Assembly: GCA_040221095.1 (NCBI GenBank) | Contig: JAVJVP010000003.1 | Location: 62,001 to 126,000, forward strand | DNA: 64,000 nt | Direction: 5' to 3' | From: UBA1479 sp040221095 | GTDB taxonomy: Bacteria; Pseudomonadota; Alphaproteobacteria; Rhodospirillales; Casp-alpha2 | Shown: one piece after another, positions 45,280 to 54,375 of the stretch | How the letters are laid out: each line of letters begins with the position of its first letter | Numbering within the stretch: position 1 is the first letter of the stretch | Notes under the pieces: model-generated | Seen by the model: the letters and a program-made list of their open reading frames with translations, nothing else | Database searches by the model: none | Told to the model about the DNA's origin: nothing | Program-made: the position numbers and the translations under genes

Positions 45280-45504
45280 GGCCAAGGTTCGGTCAGCGGT
45301 CGGATCAGGGTCGCGGACATGGGGTTGCAATGAAATTCGGGCTTGCGCGGAATTTAGTCGCCGGACCGCCGGAGCGCAATGGCTGCCGGGCCGAAGGCGA
45401 TTCCCCCGCCCCGGCCGCGGACCCTCGACCAATTGCCGGGTTTACCGGGGCGCACAGCGGGGCTAGGGTCTCGCCGACCACACCATCTTCGGGGGAATTC
45501 ATCT

Positions 45505-46224
45505 ATGAGACCATCGGGCCGCGCCGCCGATCAGTTGCGCGACATCGTGCTGGAGCCGGGATACGCCAAGTATGCCGAAGGATCGTGCATGGCGCGGTTC
45601 GGCGAAACCCACGTGCTCTGCGCCGCTACGGTGGAGGAACGCGTACCCGGCTGGATGCGCGATTCCGGCAAGGGCTGGGTCACGGCGGAATACGGCATGC
45701 TGCCGCGCTCGACCCACAGCCGCACCAACCGCGAGGCCGCGCGGGGCGCGCAATCGGGCCGCACCCAGGAAATCCAGCGCCTGATCGGCCGCTCCCTGCG
45801 CGCGATCACCGACCTCAAGGCCATGGGCGAAATCCAGGTGCGCCTGGACTGCGACGTGATCCAGGCCGACGGCGGCACCCGCACGGCGTCGATCACCGGC
45901 GCCTATGTGGCCCTGCATCTGGCGTTTCAGCGCTGCGTCGATCTCGGCCTCATGAAAACCATCCCGCTGACCGATCAGGTCGCCGCCGTGTCCTGCGGCA
46001 TCTTCAAGGACAACGAGGTTCTCGACCTGGATTACGCCGAGGATTCGTCGGCCCAGGCCGACGCCAACTTCGTGTTCACCGGGCGCGGCGGCATCGTGGA
46101 AATCCAGGGCACGGCCGAAGACGCGCCGTTTTCCCCCGAACAGTTCGACGGCCTGATGGGGCTGGCGCGCAAGGGCATCGACGAGCTCTGCCAGGCGCAA
46201 CGCCGGGCCCTCGGGTTGGCGTAA
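45505..46224 (+). CDS. rph: Ribonuclease PH
   Basis: A phosphorolytic 3'-5' exoribonuclease that trims tRNA 3' ends. The 239-residue protein starts MRPSGRAADQLRDIVLEPG (ATG at 45505 after GGGGGAA) and has the family signature CDVIQADGGTRTASITGAYVA, split here by the length limit, plus TEYGMLPRSTHSR in the form AEYGMLPRSTHSRTNREAA. It is 5 bp before rdgB and divergent from hrcA, an arrangement conserved in Alphaproteobacteria. Confidence 0.97.
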   Translation: MRPSGRAADQLRDIVLEPGYAKYAEGSCMARFGETHVLCAATVEERVPGWMRDSGKGWVTAEYGMLPRSTHSRTNREAARGAQSGRTQEIQRLIGRSLRAITDLKAMGEIQVRLDCDVIQADGGTRTASITGAYVALHLAFQRCVDLGLMKTIPLTDQVAAVSCGIFKDNEVLDLDYAEDSSAQADANFVFTGRGGIVEIQGTAEDAPFSPEQFDGLMGLARKGIDELCQAQRRALGLA

Positions 46225-46229
46225 CGGCC

Positions 46230-46850
46230 ATGGCCCGGGTGTTTTCCGAAGACCGGCTGGTCATCGCCACCCACAACCCGGGCAAGCTGCGCGAGATCGC
46301 GGACCTGCTCGCACCCTTCGGGGTCGCCGCGACCTCGGCCGGCGAACTCGGCCTGGCCGAGCCGGTCGAGGACGGCGACAGCTTCAAGGCCAACGCCCTG
46401 ATCAAGGCGCGGGCGGCGGCCGATGCCTCGGGCCTGCCGGCCCTGGCCGACGATTCCGGCCTGGCCGTGGATGCCCTGGGCGGTGCGCCCGGCATCCATT
46501 CGGCGCGCTGGGCCGGGCCCGAGAAGGATTTCGCCGAGGCCATGGCCCGGGTCTGGGAGCTGGTTCTGGAATCCGAGGACCGGCGGGCGCACTTCGTCTG
46601 CGCCCTGGCCCTGGCCTGGCCGGCCACGGACGATAACCCCGGTCATTCGGAGGTGTTCGAGGGCCGGGTCGACGGCGACATCATCTGGCCGCCCACGGGC
46701 GACAAGGGCTTCGGCTACGATCCGATCTTCCAGCCCGACGGCTATTTCATCACCTTCGCCGAGATGGAGCCCGCCGCCAAACACCGCATCAGCCACCGCG
46801 CCCACGCCTTCGAACAACTGGTCGCGGCCTGTTTCCGGGGCCGGGGCTGA
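46230..46850 (+). CDS. rdgB: dITP/XTP pyrophosphatase RdgB
   Basis: It hydrolyses non-canonical purine triphosphates (dITP, XTP) to keep them out of DNA and RNA. The 206-residue protein (ATG at 46230) has the nucleotide-binding start VIATHNPGKLREI, the metal and catalytic ADDSGLAVDALGGAPGIHSARW and the C-terminal KGFGYDPIF and KHRISHRAHAF. It is tightly packed between rph and hemW (5- and 10-bp gaps), a likely rph-rdgB-hemW operon. Confidence 0.97.
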   Translation: MARVFSEDRLVIATHNPGKLREIADLLAPFGVAATSAGELGLAEPVEDGDSFKANALIKARAAADASGLPALADDSGLAVDALGGAPGIHSARWAGPEKDFAEAMARVWELVLESEDRRAHFVCALALAWPATDDNPGHSEVFEGRVDGDIIWPPTGDKGFGYDPIFQPDGYFITFAEMEPAAKHRISHRAHAFEQLVAACFRGRG

Positions 46851-46860
46851 CCCCGCCGCG

Positions 46861-48045
46861 ATGACCGCCCCCGCCCTGCGCGACGCCGCCGCGACGCCCG
46901 CCTTCGGCGTCTACGTGCATTGGCCGTTCTGCGAATCCAAATGTCCCTATTGCGATTTCAACAGCCACGTCCAGGACGCGGTCGACCAGGCGCGCTGGGC
47001 CCGGGCCCTGGTCGCCGACCTGGCCCATTACGCGGCCGACACCCAGGGACGCACCGTGACCACCGTGTTCTTCGGCGGCGGCACCCCGTCCCTGATGACG
47101 CCGGAGACGGTGGCCGCCGTGATCCAGGGCATCCGCGACCTGTGGCCCTGCGCCGAGGACCTGGAAGTCAGCCTGGAAGCCAATCCGTCGAGCGCCGAGA
47201 TCGCCGCCTTCCCCGCCCTCAAGGCCGCCGGGGTGACGCGGCTGTCCGTCGGCGTGCAGTCCTTCGACGACGCCGCCCTGTCCGCCCTGGGCCGCCGCCA
47301 CGACGCCCAGGCGGCGCGCCGGGCCCTGGCCGGGGCACGCGATCATTTTCAAGAGTTCTCGTTTGATCTTATTTACGCAAGGCCGGGCCAGACCAAGGAC
47401 AATTGGCGCCAGGAACTGAAGGAGGCCCTGACCTTCGCCGGGCCGCATCTGTCGTTCTACCAGCTGACCATCGAGCCCGGCACGCCGTTTCACAAGGACG
47501 GCGTGAAGGCCGCCGAGGGCGACCTGGGCGCCGCCCTGTTCGACATCACGCAGGAGGTTCTGGGCGAGGCCGGCCTGCCCGCCTATGAGATTTCCAACCA
47601 TGCCCGCCCGGGCCATGAATGCCGCCATAACCTGAACATCTGGCGCGGCTGGGACTATGTCGGCGTCGGCCCGGGGGCGCACGGCCGCCTGGCCCTGGCG
47701 GCAGGCGGCGGGGTCCGGGACTGGGGCACCCATCAGGTGCACAATCCCGAACGCTGGCTGAACCTGGTCGAAACCAAGGGCCACGGCACGGCCAAACGCC
47801 GCCTGCTTGACGACGGCGACCGGGCCGAGGAGCGGGTGATCATGGGCCTGCGCCTGGCCGAGGGCATCGACCGCGCCCGCTTCCTGGCCCAGACCGGGCG
47901 CGACGTGCTGACCCTGATCGGCCCGTCGAAGCTGGCCTATGCCGTGGGTGCCGGATATGTGGCATTGGACAAGGCGCACATCGCCGCGACCGCCGAGGGG
48001 CGGCTCAGGCTCAACAGCCTGCTCGCCTCGCTGCTGGCGACGTAA
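46861..48045 (+). CDS. hemW: Heme chaperone HemW (radical SAM, CPO-like)
   Basis: HemW is a coproporphyrinogen oxidase-like radical SAM protein, now regarded as a heme chaperone. The 394-residue protein (ATG at 46861) has YVHWPFCESKCPYCDFNSH, with the CxxxCxxC [4Fe-4S] motif but without the fourth Cys (CxxxCxxCxC) of true HemN, as expected for HemW. FFGGGTPSLM and the C-terminal HemN domain follow. It is last gene of rph-rdgB-hemW. Confidence 0.95.
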   Translation: MTAPALRDAAATPAFGVYVHWPFCESKCPYCDFNSHVQDAVDQARWARALVADLAHYAADTQGRTVTTVFFGGGTPSLMTPETVAAVIQGIRDLWPCAEDLEVSLEANPSSAEIAAFPALKAAGVTRLSVGVQSFDDAALSALGRRHDAQAARRALAGARDHFQEFSFDLIYARPGQTKDNWRQELKEALTFAGPHLSFYQLTIEPGTPFHKDGVKAAEGDLGAALFDITQEVLGEAGLPAYEISNHARPGHECRHNLNIWRGWDYVGVGPGAHGRLALAAGGGVRDWGTHQVHNPERWLNLVETKGHGTAKRRLLDDGDRAEERVIMGLRLAEGIDRARFLAQTGRDVLTLIGPSKLAYAVGAGYVALDKAHIAATAEGRLRLNSLLASLLAT

Positions 48046-48052
48046 TCTTCAC

Positions 48053-48118
48053 CGTCATTCCCGCGCAGGCGGGAGGAATCCAGGCGTCGATCATGGACCC
48101 CCGCCGGCGCGGGGGTAC
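48053..48118. repeat. Palindromic intergenic element (CATTCCCGC type)
   Basis: Two hairpins: CCCGC-4 nt-GCGGG (48060-48073) and the perfect 8-bp ACCCCCGC-CGGC-GCGGGGGT (48097-48116). The wording GTCATTCCCGC...GGAATCCAGG...GGACCCCCGC is that of a REP-like element widespread in proteobacteria. It lies between the convergent hemW and LpoA-like genes and may act as a bidirectional terminator. Confidence 0.7.
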
Positions 48119-48145
48119 GGGCGCGGCTCCCTCAAGAACCACGTC

Positions 48146-49582
48146 CTAATTCGTGATGGCCTGGAAGGTCGCCGGCGCCTTGTCGATGACCACGGCGCTG
48201 CGTTGGCGCACCTGCAGGATGGCGAGGCCCCGTTCCGAGGTGCCGTCGGGCAGGAAGCGGAAGATGCCGTCGCGCCCGGAAAAGCCGTTGGGATTGGCGA
48301 TCAGCTGGGCCGTGAAGCGGTCGGGGCCGGGCAGCTGGGCCAGCACGGCGGCCAGCGCCGCCGCGTCATAGGCGATGGTCGCGAGCCGGGGCGGCGCCTC
48401 GCCGTAGATGTCCTGATATTCCTTCTCGAACCCGGCGCGGGGCCCCGGCGGCGGGGCGGCGTACCAGCCGCCGACCAGGGCCGGCTCGGCGCCGATGCCC
48501 GGCTCATCCCATTGTCCGGTGCCCAGCATGCGCACCTTGTTGGGGTCGATGTCGTAGAACGGCAGCAAGGCCGCGATCGCCTGCAGGCGCTTGCCGCCGT
48601 CGGCGACCAGAAGCGCGTCATAGGGCAGGTCGCCCATGGTCTGCAGGGTTTCCAGGCGCGCCAGGGCGGCCTTGGACACCTCGTCCTCCTTGCCCTCCAG
48701 CTCCTTCTGCTGATTCAGAAGGGTCTGGCGGCGGAATTCGTAATCGGCCATGTCGCGGACCACGGCGGAGAAGTCGTCGGCGTCCGGGTTGTAGACCTCA
48801 AGCCGCGCGATCTCGCCGCCGGCGCGGCCGACGGCGGCCTTGAACGCGTCCAGCACCGTGCGGCCGTAGGCGTTGTCCGGCGCCATGGCGGCGAACCGCA
48901 CCACCCCCCGTTCGCGGGCGAAGGCGATCACCCGCGCGACCTGGGCGCGGGGCAGGAATCCCAGGGTGAAGACCCCGTCGCCGGCGACCGAGCGGTCCGA
49001 GGAAAAGGCCACCACGGGCACCCCCGCCTGCCGGGCGACCGCCGCCGTGCTGCGCACGTTGGCGGCCAGCAGCGGCCCCAGGATCAGCCGCGCCCCCTCG
49101 CCGATGGCGAGCTGCGCCGCCTCGGCGGCACCCTCGGGCGTGCCCCGGGTGTCGTGGGTCAACAGGGTGAACTTGGCGTCGGCGAAGGAAAACAAAGCCA
49201 TCTGCGCCGCGTTCAACAGCGCCTGGCCGACGCCGCCGTTGGGGCCCGACAGCGGCAGCAGCAGGGCGACCCGGACCGAGCCGTCGTCGGGGGCGGTGAT
49301 CGTCGTGGTCGGCGTCTGGGCCGGGTCCGCCGGGGCGGGTTGGGTCAGGGGCGGCGGCGCCGGGCGCGGCACGGGCGTCACCGCATAGGTCGGCGGCGGC
49401 GGCGTGCGCGGGCCGGAGACGATGGGCCGGGACGGCGTCTCCGACTTGGACTTGCCGCCTTGAATAAAGCCGCCGAATGTCGAAGATTGGCACGCGGCCA
49501 ACAGGGGCAGCACCATCACGGCCACGGCGACCACGGCCGCGGCCGGGCGCGAAAGGGCGTTAAGCGAATATGACCTGTTCAT
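48146..49582 (-). CDS. LpoA-like lipoprotein / penicillin-binding protein activator with periplasmic-binding fold
   Basis: Start is at the ATG at 49582 (MNRSYSLNALSRP), 478 residues. It has a signal peptide with lipobox LLAAC, a Pro/Thr-rich linker (about 30-95), then a type I periplasmic-binding-protein fold (LppC/LpoA group) with VRVALLLPLSGPNGGVGQALLNAAQMAL, AILGPLLAANV in the form RLILGPLLAANVRSTA, and YDALLVADGGKRL. In gamma-proteobacteria LpoA activates PBP1A from the outer membrane; this role here is inferred. The start overlaps the divergent rsmI start by 13 bp. Confidence 0.88.
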   Translation of the reverse strand: MNRSYSLNALSRPAAAVVAVAVMVLPLLAACQSSTFGGFIQGGKSKSETPSRPIVSGPRTPPPPTYAVTPVPRPAPPPLTQPAPADPAQTPTTTITAPDDGSVRVALLLPLSGPNGGVGQALLNAAQMALFSFADAKFTLLTHDTRGTPEGAAEAAQLAIGEGARLILGPLLAANVRSTAAVARQAGVPVVAFSSDRSVAGDGVFTLGFLPRAQVARVIAFARERGVVRFAAMAPDNAYGRTVLDAFKAAVGRAGGEIARLEVYNPDADDFSAVVRDMADYEFRRQTLLNQQKELEGKEDEVSKAALARLETLQTMGDLPYDALLVADGGKRLQAIAALLPFYDIDPNKVRMLGTGQWDEPGIGAEPALVGGWYAAPPPGPRAGFEKEYQDIYGEAPPRLATIAYDAAALAAVLAQLPGPDRFTAQLIANPNGFSGRDGIFRFLPDGTSERGLAILQVRQRSAVVIDKAPATFQAITN

Positions 49583-50508
49583 CCGATGATCCGCCGGAAA
49601 TTGCTGCCAAGGACGTGCGGGCGCCGGATGGCGCCCCGTTGGAGGCCGCACTGTATCTGGTCTCCACACCCATCGGCAACGCCGGAGACATCAGCGCCCG
49701 GGCGCGCGACGTTCTCGCCCGCGCCGACCTGATCGCCTGCGAGGATACCCGGGTGACCGGCAAGCTGCTGGTCATCCTGGGCATCCGGCGCGGCGACGGC
49801 GGCGGCCGCCTGCTCGCCTATCACGACCACAACGCGGCGCACCGCCGGCCCCAGATCATGGAACGCATCAAAAACGGCGGCAGCGTGGCGCTGGTCTCGG
49901 ACGCCGGCACGCCGCTGGTCTCCGATCCGGGCTATAAGCTGGTCGCCGCCTGCGTCGAGGACGGCCTGGCCGTGACCGCCGTGCCCGGGCCGTCGGCGCC
50001 GCTGATGGCCCTGACCCTGTCGGGCCTGCCGACGGACCGTTTCTTCTTTCAGGGCTTCCTGCCCGCCAAGGGGGCGGCCCGGCGCACGGCCCTGGCCGAG
50101 ATATCGGCCGTGCCGGCGACCCTCATCTTCATGGAATCGGGGCCGCGTCTGGCCGCGTCCCTGGCCGACATGGCCCTGGTCCTGGGACCCCGCCCCGCCG
50201 CCGTGGCCCGCGAGCTGACCAAGAAGTTCGAAGAGGTGCGACGCGGCGCGCTCGACGACCTGGCCGCCCATTATGCCGAGGCCGGCCCGCCCCGGGGCGA
50301 GATCTGCGTCGTCGCCGGGCCGCCCGGCGCCGAGGCGGAGGCGACGGAGGCCGACATCGACGCCCTCTTGACCGAGGCCCTGGCCAAGGGGTCGGTCAAG
50401 GACGCCGCGGCCGAGGTCGCGGCGCGCACGGGCCAGCCGCGCAAGGCCGTCTACGCCCGGGCCCTGGAACTGAAGCGGGCCCGCGCCCCGGCGCATAAAC
50501 GAGGATGA
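49570..50508 (+). CDS. rsmI: 16S rRNA (cytidine(1402)-2'-O)-methyltransferase RsmI
   Basis: RsmI 2'-O-methylates C1402 in the 30S decoding centre. The 312-residue protein has a 26-residue extension before the family start ALYLVSTPIGNAGDISARA. The tetrapyrrole-methylase fold includes ACEDTRVTGKLL, VSDAGTPLVSDPGYKLV and AVPGPSAPLMALTLSGLPTDRF; a C-terminal helical extension follows. ATG at 49570 overlaps the divergent LpoA-like gene; a GTG at 49615 is an alternative. It overlaps yraN by 4 bp. Confidence 0.95.
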   Translation: MTCSSDDPPEIAAKDVRAPDGAPLEAALYLVSTPIGNAGDISARARDVLARADLIACEDTRVTGKLLVILGIRRGDGGGRLLAYHDHNAAHRRPQIMERIKNGGSVALVSDAGTPLVSDPGYKLVAACVEDGLAVTAVPGPSAPLMALTLSGLPTDRFFFQGFLPAKGAARRTALAEISAVPATLIFMESGPRLAASLADMALVLGPRPAAVARELTKKFEEVRRGALDDLAAHYAEAGPPRGEICVVAGPPGAEAEATEADIDALLTEALAKGSVKDAAAEVAARTGQPRKAVYARALELKRARAPAHKRG

Positions 50509-50891
50509 CCCGGGAGACGCCCGGCACGGACGGCCGCCGCCGCGCCGAAAGCCGGGGCCGCGGGGCGGAGATGCTGGCGGCCTTGCTGCTGATCCTCAAG
50601 GGCCACCGCATCCTGGCCCGCCGGGCGCGCACGCCCGCGGGCGAGATCGACCTGATCGCGCGCCGGGGCAAGACCCTGGTGTTCGCCGAGGTCAAGGCGC
50701 GGGCCAACCTGGACGCCGGCACGCAAGCCCTGGCCCCGCGCCAGCAGGCCCGCATCGCCCGCGCCGCCGAGGCCTTCGTGGGCACCCGCCCCGATCTGGC
50801 CGGGCTGGACTGGCGATTCGATCTAATCGTGGCCGCCGGGGGCTGGCGGCTGAAACATCTGAAGGACGCCTGGCGGCCCGGCCCGGGCTGA
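50505..50891 (+). CDS. YraN-family (UPF0102) putative endonuclease
   Basis: A 128-residue protein of the YraN/UPF0102 family, a predicted Holliday-junction-resolvase-like nuclease fold. It has RGRGAEMLAALLLILKGHRILARRAR, the putative active-site GEIDLIARRGKTLVFAEVKAR and RIARAAEAFV. The Asp/Glu/Lys triad of that motif is intact. Function is not established. It is translationally coupled to rsmI (ATGA overlap), the usual context. Confidence 0.92.
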   Translation: MTRETPGTDGRRRAESRGRGAEMLAALLLILKGHRILARRARTPAGEIDLIARRGKTLVFAEVKARANLDAGTQALAPRQQARIARAAEAFVGTRPDLAGLDWRFDLIVAAGGWRLKHLKDAWRPGPG

Positions 50892-51038
50892 CCGCCCTGC
50901 CATGAAAACCACATATTCCGCCCCCTATCATGGGCCATCCGCCCCGGGGGACGGCGTCAGAGAATTTGTCGCCGGCCCTGACCGGCGCTAGAATGCCGGC
51001 CGACCGGGGACCGTCAGTTGGAGGAGATTTCACGCACC

Positions 51039-51731
51039 ATGGCCGCACCAATCCGACCGTCCCGACCGAATCCCAGCCCGTCTTCCCAACTCCGCACCGC
51101 CCCTGCCCTGCCCCGTGCGCTGGCGGCGCTGCTGCTGCTCGGCGGCGCGGCCGGCCTGTCCGGCTGTGTCGAGGCCGCTGTCGGTGCCGGCGCCACCGTG
51201 GGCGTCGCCGCCATGGACGACCGGGGCATGCAGGGCGTCGCCCGCGACGCCGGTCTGGCCACCAGGGTCCGCGGCAAATGGCTGAACTACGATCTGGAAA
51301 CCGGCGATACCCTCGCCGTCGACGGCAGCGTCAAGGTCTACAACCGCCGCGCCATGCTGACCGGCACGGTGAAGACCGAAGACATCCGCGCCAAGGCCGT
51401 GCACCTGACCTGGGAGGTCGAGGGCATCGAAGAGGTGATCAACGAACTGGCCGTCGGCGACACCGCGTTGTCTGATTCGGCGATCGACAGCTGGATTTCG
51501 GCCCAGCTCACGGCCAAGCTGACCTTTGACAAGGACGTCCACGCCATCAACTACATCATCGAGACGGAAAGCGCCGTGATCTACCTGCTGGGCGCAGCGC
51601 AAAGCCAGGCCGAGCTCGACCGCGTGCTGGGCCACGCCCGGGCTATTTCCCGGGTCCGCGAGGTGGTCAACCATGTCCGCATCAAGACCCCCGAAGCCCC
51701 CGCCGCCGATCAGCCAAAGAAGGCGTCCTAG
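51039..51731 (+). CDS. BON-domain lipoprotein (OsmY/DolP-like)
   Basis: A 230-residue lipoprotein. Start is at the ATG at 51039, after a strong GGAGGAG. A basic n-region leads to the lipobox LSGC (Cys near 50). Two BON domains follow (about 75-145 and 150-220; with RVRGKWLNYDLE, VKVYNRRAMLTGTV and AVIYLLGAAQSQAEL). DolP/OsmY-type proteins sit in the periplasmic face of the outer membrane and guard envelope integrity. It is next to yraN and the SirB1-like gene, as in many proteobacteria, where dolP follows yraN. Confidence 0.9.
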   Translation: MAAPIRPSRPNPSPSSQLRTAPALPRALAALLLLGGAAGLSGCVEAAVGAGATVGVAAMDDRGMQGVARDAGLATRVRGKWLNYDLETGDTLAVDGSVKVYNRRAMLTGTVKTEDIRAKAVHLTWEVEGIEEVINELAVGDTALSDSAIDSWISAQLTAKLTFDKDVHAINYIIETESAVIYLLGAAQSQAELDRVLGHARAISRVREVVNHVRIKTPEAPAADQPKKAS

Positions 51732-51734
51732 GCC

Positions 51735-52583
51735 ATGGCGGGCGGTGCCGGTGTTCTGGCCGACGATATCCGGCGCGCCCTCGGCGACATCGGGCGCCGG
51801 GACGACGCGGACTTCCCCATCGCGCAGGCGGCGCTGCATCTCGCGGCGATGCGCCTTCCGGGTCTCAACCTGGGGCCTTATGAGCGGCACCTTGCGCGCC
51901 TGACCAAGGAGGTCGCCGATTACGCGGGCCCCGGCACGCCGACCCTGGCCGGCCAGTACGAGGCCCTGATCCAGGTCATCGACCGGCGCTACGGTTACGG
52001 CGGCAACGAAAGCGTGTTCGAGGATCTGGACGCCGCCAACCTGGCCCGCGTGATCGACACCCGGCGCGGCCTGCCCGTGGCCCTCGGCATCGTCTATATC
52101 GAAGTCTGCAACCGCCTGGGCTGGTCCCTGGTCGGGCTGGATTTCCCGGGCCGCTTCCTGGTCCGCCTGGAGGGCGCGGGCGGACGCATGATCCTCGACC
52201 TGTTCGAGGGCGGGCGGGAACTGACGCCGCCGGACCTGCGCGGCATGCTGAAGACCATGGCCGGGGCGGAGGCCGAGCTGCACCCCCGCTATCTCTCGGA
52301 AATGACGGCGCGCCAGGTCGTCCTGCGCCTGGAAGACAACATCCGCGTGCGCCAGATGCAGCGGGGCGAGCTGGCCGACGCCGCCGACACCCTGTCCCTG
52401 ATGCTGCTGATCGCCCCCGACGCCGGCCATCTGTGGCGCGAGGTCGGCATGGTCAATGCGCGGCTCGACCGCGTCGCCAGCGCGGTCGCGGCGCTGGAGG
52501 AATATCTCAAGCGCGCCCCCGGCGAGGAAAACGGCTACGAGGCGTCCTTGCTGTTGCAGGAATTGCGGGCCAAGTTAAATTAG
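51735..52583 (+). CDS. SirB1-family transglutaminase-like/TPR protein
   Basis: A 282-residue protein of the SirB1/YchA group: an N-terminal transglutaminase-like fold (about 40-180; FEDLDAANLARVIDTRRGLPVALGIVYIEVCNRLG is the core, cited here by its ends FEDLDAANL and GIVYIEVCNRLG) and a C-terminal TPR-like helical region (about 205-280). Catalytic function is doubtful in this family, and the role is unknown. It begins 3 bp after the BON lipoprotein stop, so they are likely co-transcribed. Confidence 0.88.
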   Translation: MAGGAGVLADDIRRALGDIGRRDDADFPIAQAALHLAAMRLPGLNLGPYERHLARLTKEVADYAGPGTPTLAGQYEALIQVIDRRYGYGGNESVFEDLDAANLARVIDTRRGLPVALGIVYIEVCNRLGWSLVGLDFPGRFLVRLEGAGGRMILDLFEGGRELTPPDLRGMLKTMAGAEAELHPRYLSEMTARQVVLRLEDNIRVRQMQRGELADAADTLSLMLLIAPDAGHLWREVGMVNARLDRVASAVAALEEYLKRAPGEENGYEASLLLQELRAKLN

Positions 52584-52638
52584 CCGGCCGGCCCCTGCCC
52601 CACGCTCCCCTCATCGGCCGAAGGATAAGGATTTCTCC

Positions 52639-53577
52639 ATGGCGCTTACCGTGGCCATTCAGATGGACCATGTGTCGTCCATCGACATCAGTGGCGACAG
52701 CACCTTCGTCCTGGCGCTGGAGGCCCAGCGCCGCGGCCACAAGCTGCTGCATTATCTGCCGGGCGATCTTTCCTACCACCACGGCCGGGTCACCGCCTGG
52801 GCCGAGCCCATGGACGTGCGGCGCGAGGCGGGCAACCATTTCACCCTGGGCGAGACGTCCCGCGTCGATCTGGCCGATGTGGACGTCGTCCTCATGCGCC
52901 AGGACCCGCCCTTCGACATGGCCTATATCACCGCGACCCATCTGCTGGAGATGGTCCACCCCAAGACCCTGGTGGTCAACAACCCGGCCGAGGTGCGCAA
53001 CGCGCCGGAAAAACTGTTCGTCACCCGCTTCGCCCAGTTCATGCCGCCGACCCTGATCGCGACCAACCGCCGCGACATCCTGGCCTTCCGCGAGGAACAC
53101 AAGGACATCATCGTCAAGCCGCTGTACGGCAATGGCGGCGCCGGGGTGTTCCACATCTCCCCCGGCGACGAAAACCTGAATTCGCTGCTGGAAATGTTCA
53201 CCGAGATGTTCCGCGAGCCGGTCATCGTGCAGGCCTACCTGAAGGACGTGCGCCAGGGCGACAAGCGCATCATCCTGATCGACGGCAAGGTCGCCGGCGC
53301 CGTCAACCGTGTGCCGGCGGCGGGGGAGAGCCGGTCCAACATGCATGTCGGCGGCAAGCCGGTGAAGTCGGAATTGACGGCGCGCGAGCGCGAGATCTGC
53401 GCCGCCCTAGCGCCCGAGCTGAAGGCCCGCGGCCTGATCTTTGTCGGCATCGACGTCATCGGCGGCTACCTGACCGAAATCAACGTGACCTCGCCGACGG
53501 GGCTGCAGGAAATCAACCGCTTCGACGGCGTGTCCCTGGAAAGCGACATCTGGGACGCCATCGAGGCACGGCTCTAG
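52639..53577 (+). CDS. gshB: Glutathione synthetase
   Basis: ATP-grasp enzyme joining gamma-glutamylcysteine to glycine. The 312-residue protein starts MALTVAIQMDHVSSIDISGD, has MRQDPPFDMAYITATHLLE, the ATP-binding IIVKPLYGNGGAGVFHI and the metal-binding LIFVGIDVIGGYLTEINVTSPTG, quoted in part as GYLTEINVTSPTG. A good AAGGATAAGGA precedes the start. Length matches E. coli GshB. It sits in the rsmI-yraN-...-gshB neighbourhood typical of proteobacteria. Confidence 0.97.
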   Translation: MALTVAIQMDHVSSIDISGDSTFVLALEAQRRGHKLLHYLPGDLSYHHGRVTAWAEPMDVRREAGNHFTLGETSRVDLADVDVVLMRQDPPFDMAYITATHLLEMVHPKTLVVNNPAEVRNAPEKLFVTRFAQFMPPTLIATNRRDILAFREEHKDIIVKPLYGNGGAGVFHISPGDENLNSLLEMFTEMFREPVIVQAYLKDVRQGDKRIILIDGKVAGAVNRVPAAGESRSNMHVGGKPVKSELTAREREICAALAPELKARGLIFVGIDVIGGYLTEINVTSPTGLQEINRFDGVSLESDIWDAIEARL

Positions 53578-53609
53578 GCCGCAACGGAAACCACAAAGGG
53601 AGGATCGCA

Positions 53610-54371
53610 ATGGCGCTTATTGAAGGTATGGTCGAGGTCCCGACCAAGTTCGGGCGCATGCCGTCCTTCGTCGCCCGGCCCGACGCGGGCGGGCCGTTTC
53701 CCGCCGTCATCTTCTACATGGACGCGCCGGGCTTCCGCGTGGAACTGTGCAACATGGCGCGGCGCATCGCCAAGGCGGGCTATTACTGCATCCTGCCCGA
53801 CATGTACTACCGGCTCGGCACGCTCCGCCTCGACAACACCCGGCGCACGGAAGCCATGACCAACGTGTGGCGGGCGGCGATGGATTCCCTCTCCAACGCC
53901 GACGTCACCGACGACACTTCGGGCATTCTGGCCTTTCTCGACGCCCAGGCCGACGTGGCCCCGGGGCCGGTCGGCTGCGTCGGCCATTGCATGAGCGGGC
54001 GCTACGTCACCACCGTGGCCGGGCGCTTTCCGACCCGCATCAAGGCAGCGGCCTCGATGTACGGGGTCGGCATCGTCACGGACAAGGAGGACAGCCCCCA
54101 TCTGCTGCTGGGTCAGGTCCAGGGCGAGCTGCTGTTCATCTTCGCCGAGACCGACGCCCACGTGCCGCAGGCAACGGTCGAGGCCCTGAAAAAGGCGATC
54201 AAAAAGACCGGGGTGCAGGCGACGGTCGTTCAGCCCAAGGGCACGCAACACGGCTTCCAGTTCGCCGAACGTCTGGTCTACGCCCCCGTGCCGGCGGAAG
54301 CCGCCTGGGACAAACTGTTCGCCCTATGGGAGCGCACCCTGAAGAAAGCCGCCCCGGCCAGGCGCAAATAG
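53610..54371 (+). CDS. Dienelactone hydrolase-family protein
   Basis: A 253-residue alpha/beta hydrolase. The nucleophile is Cys in VGHCMSGRY, with Asp in FAETDAHVP and His in TQHGFQF, the Cys-Asp-His triad of dienelactone hydrolases. Family members act on dienelactones in chloroaromatic breakdown or on unknown carboxylic esters. No aromatic-degradation genes are nearby, so a housekeeping hydrolase is more likely. It is 32 bp after gshB, with AGGA upstream, and 4 bp before the SixA-type gene. Confidence 0.9.
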   Translation: MALIEGMVEVPTKFGRMPSFVARPDAGGPFPAVIFYMDAPGFRVELCNMARRIAKAGYYCILPDMYYRLGTLRLDNTRRTEAMTNVWRAAMDSLSNADVTDDTSGILAFLDAQADVAPGPVGCVGHCMSGRYVTTVAGRFPTRIKAAASMYGVGIVTDKEDSPHLLLGQVQGELLFIFAETDAHVPQATVEALKKAIKKTGVQATVVQPKGTQHGFQFAERLVYAPVPAEAAWDKLFALWERTLKKAAPARRK

Positions 54372-54375
54372 CATC

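Noticed and set aside
45280..45504. CIRCE operator expected upstream of hrcA
   Set aside because: No TTAGCACTC-9 nt-GAGTGCTAA or close variant is present on either strand in the hrcA-rph gap.
48046..48145. CRISPR-like repeat in the hemW/LpoA-like gap
   Set aside because: Only a single pair of palindromes is present, of the common CATTCCCGC intergenic type; there are no regularly spaced repeats.
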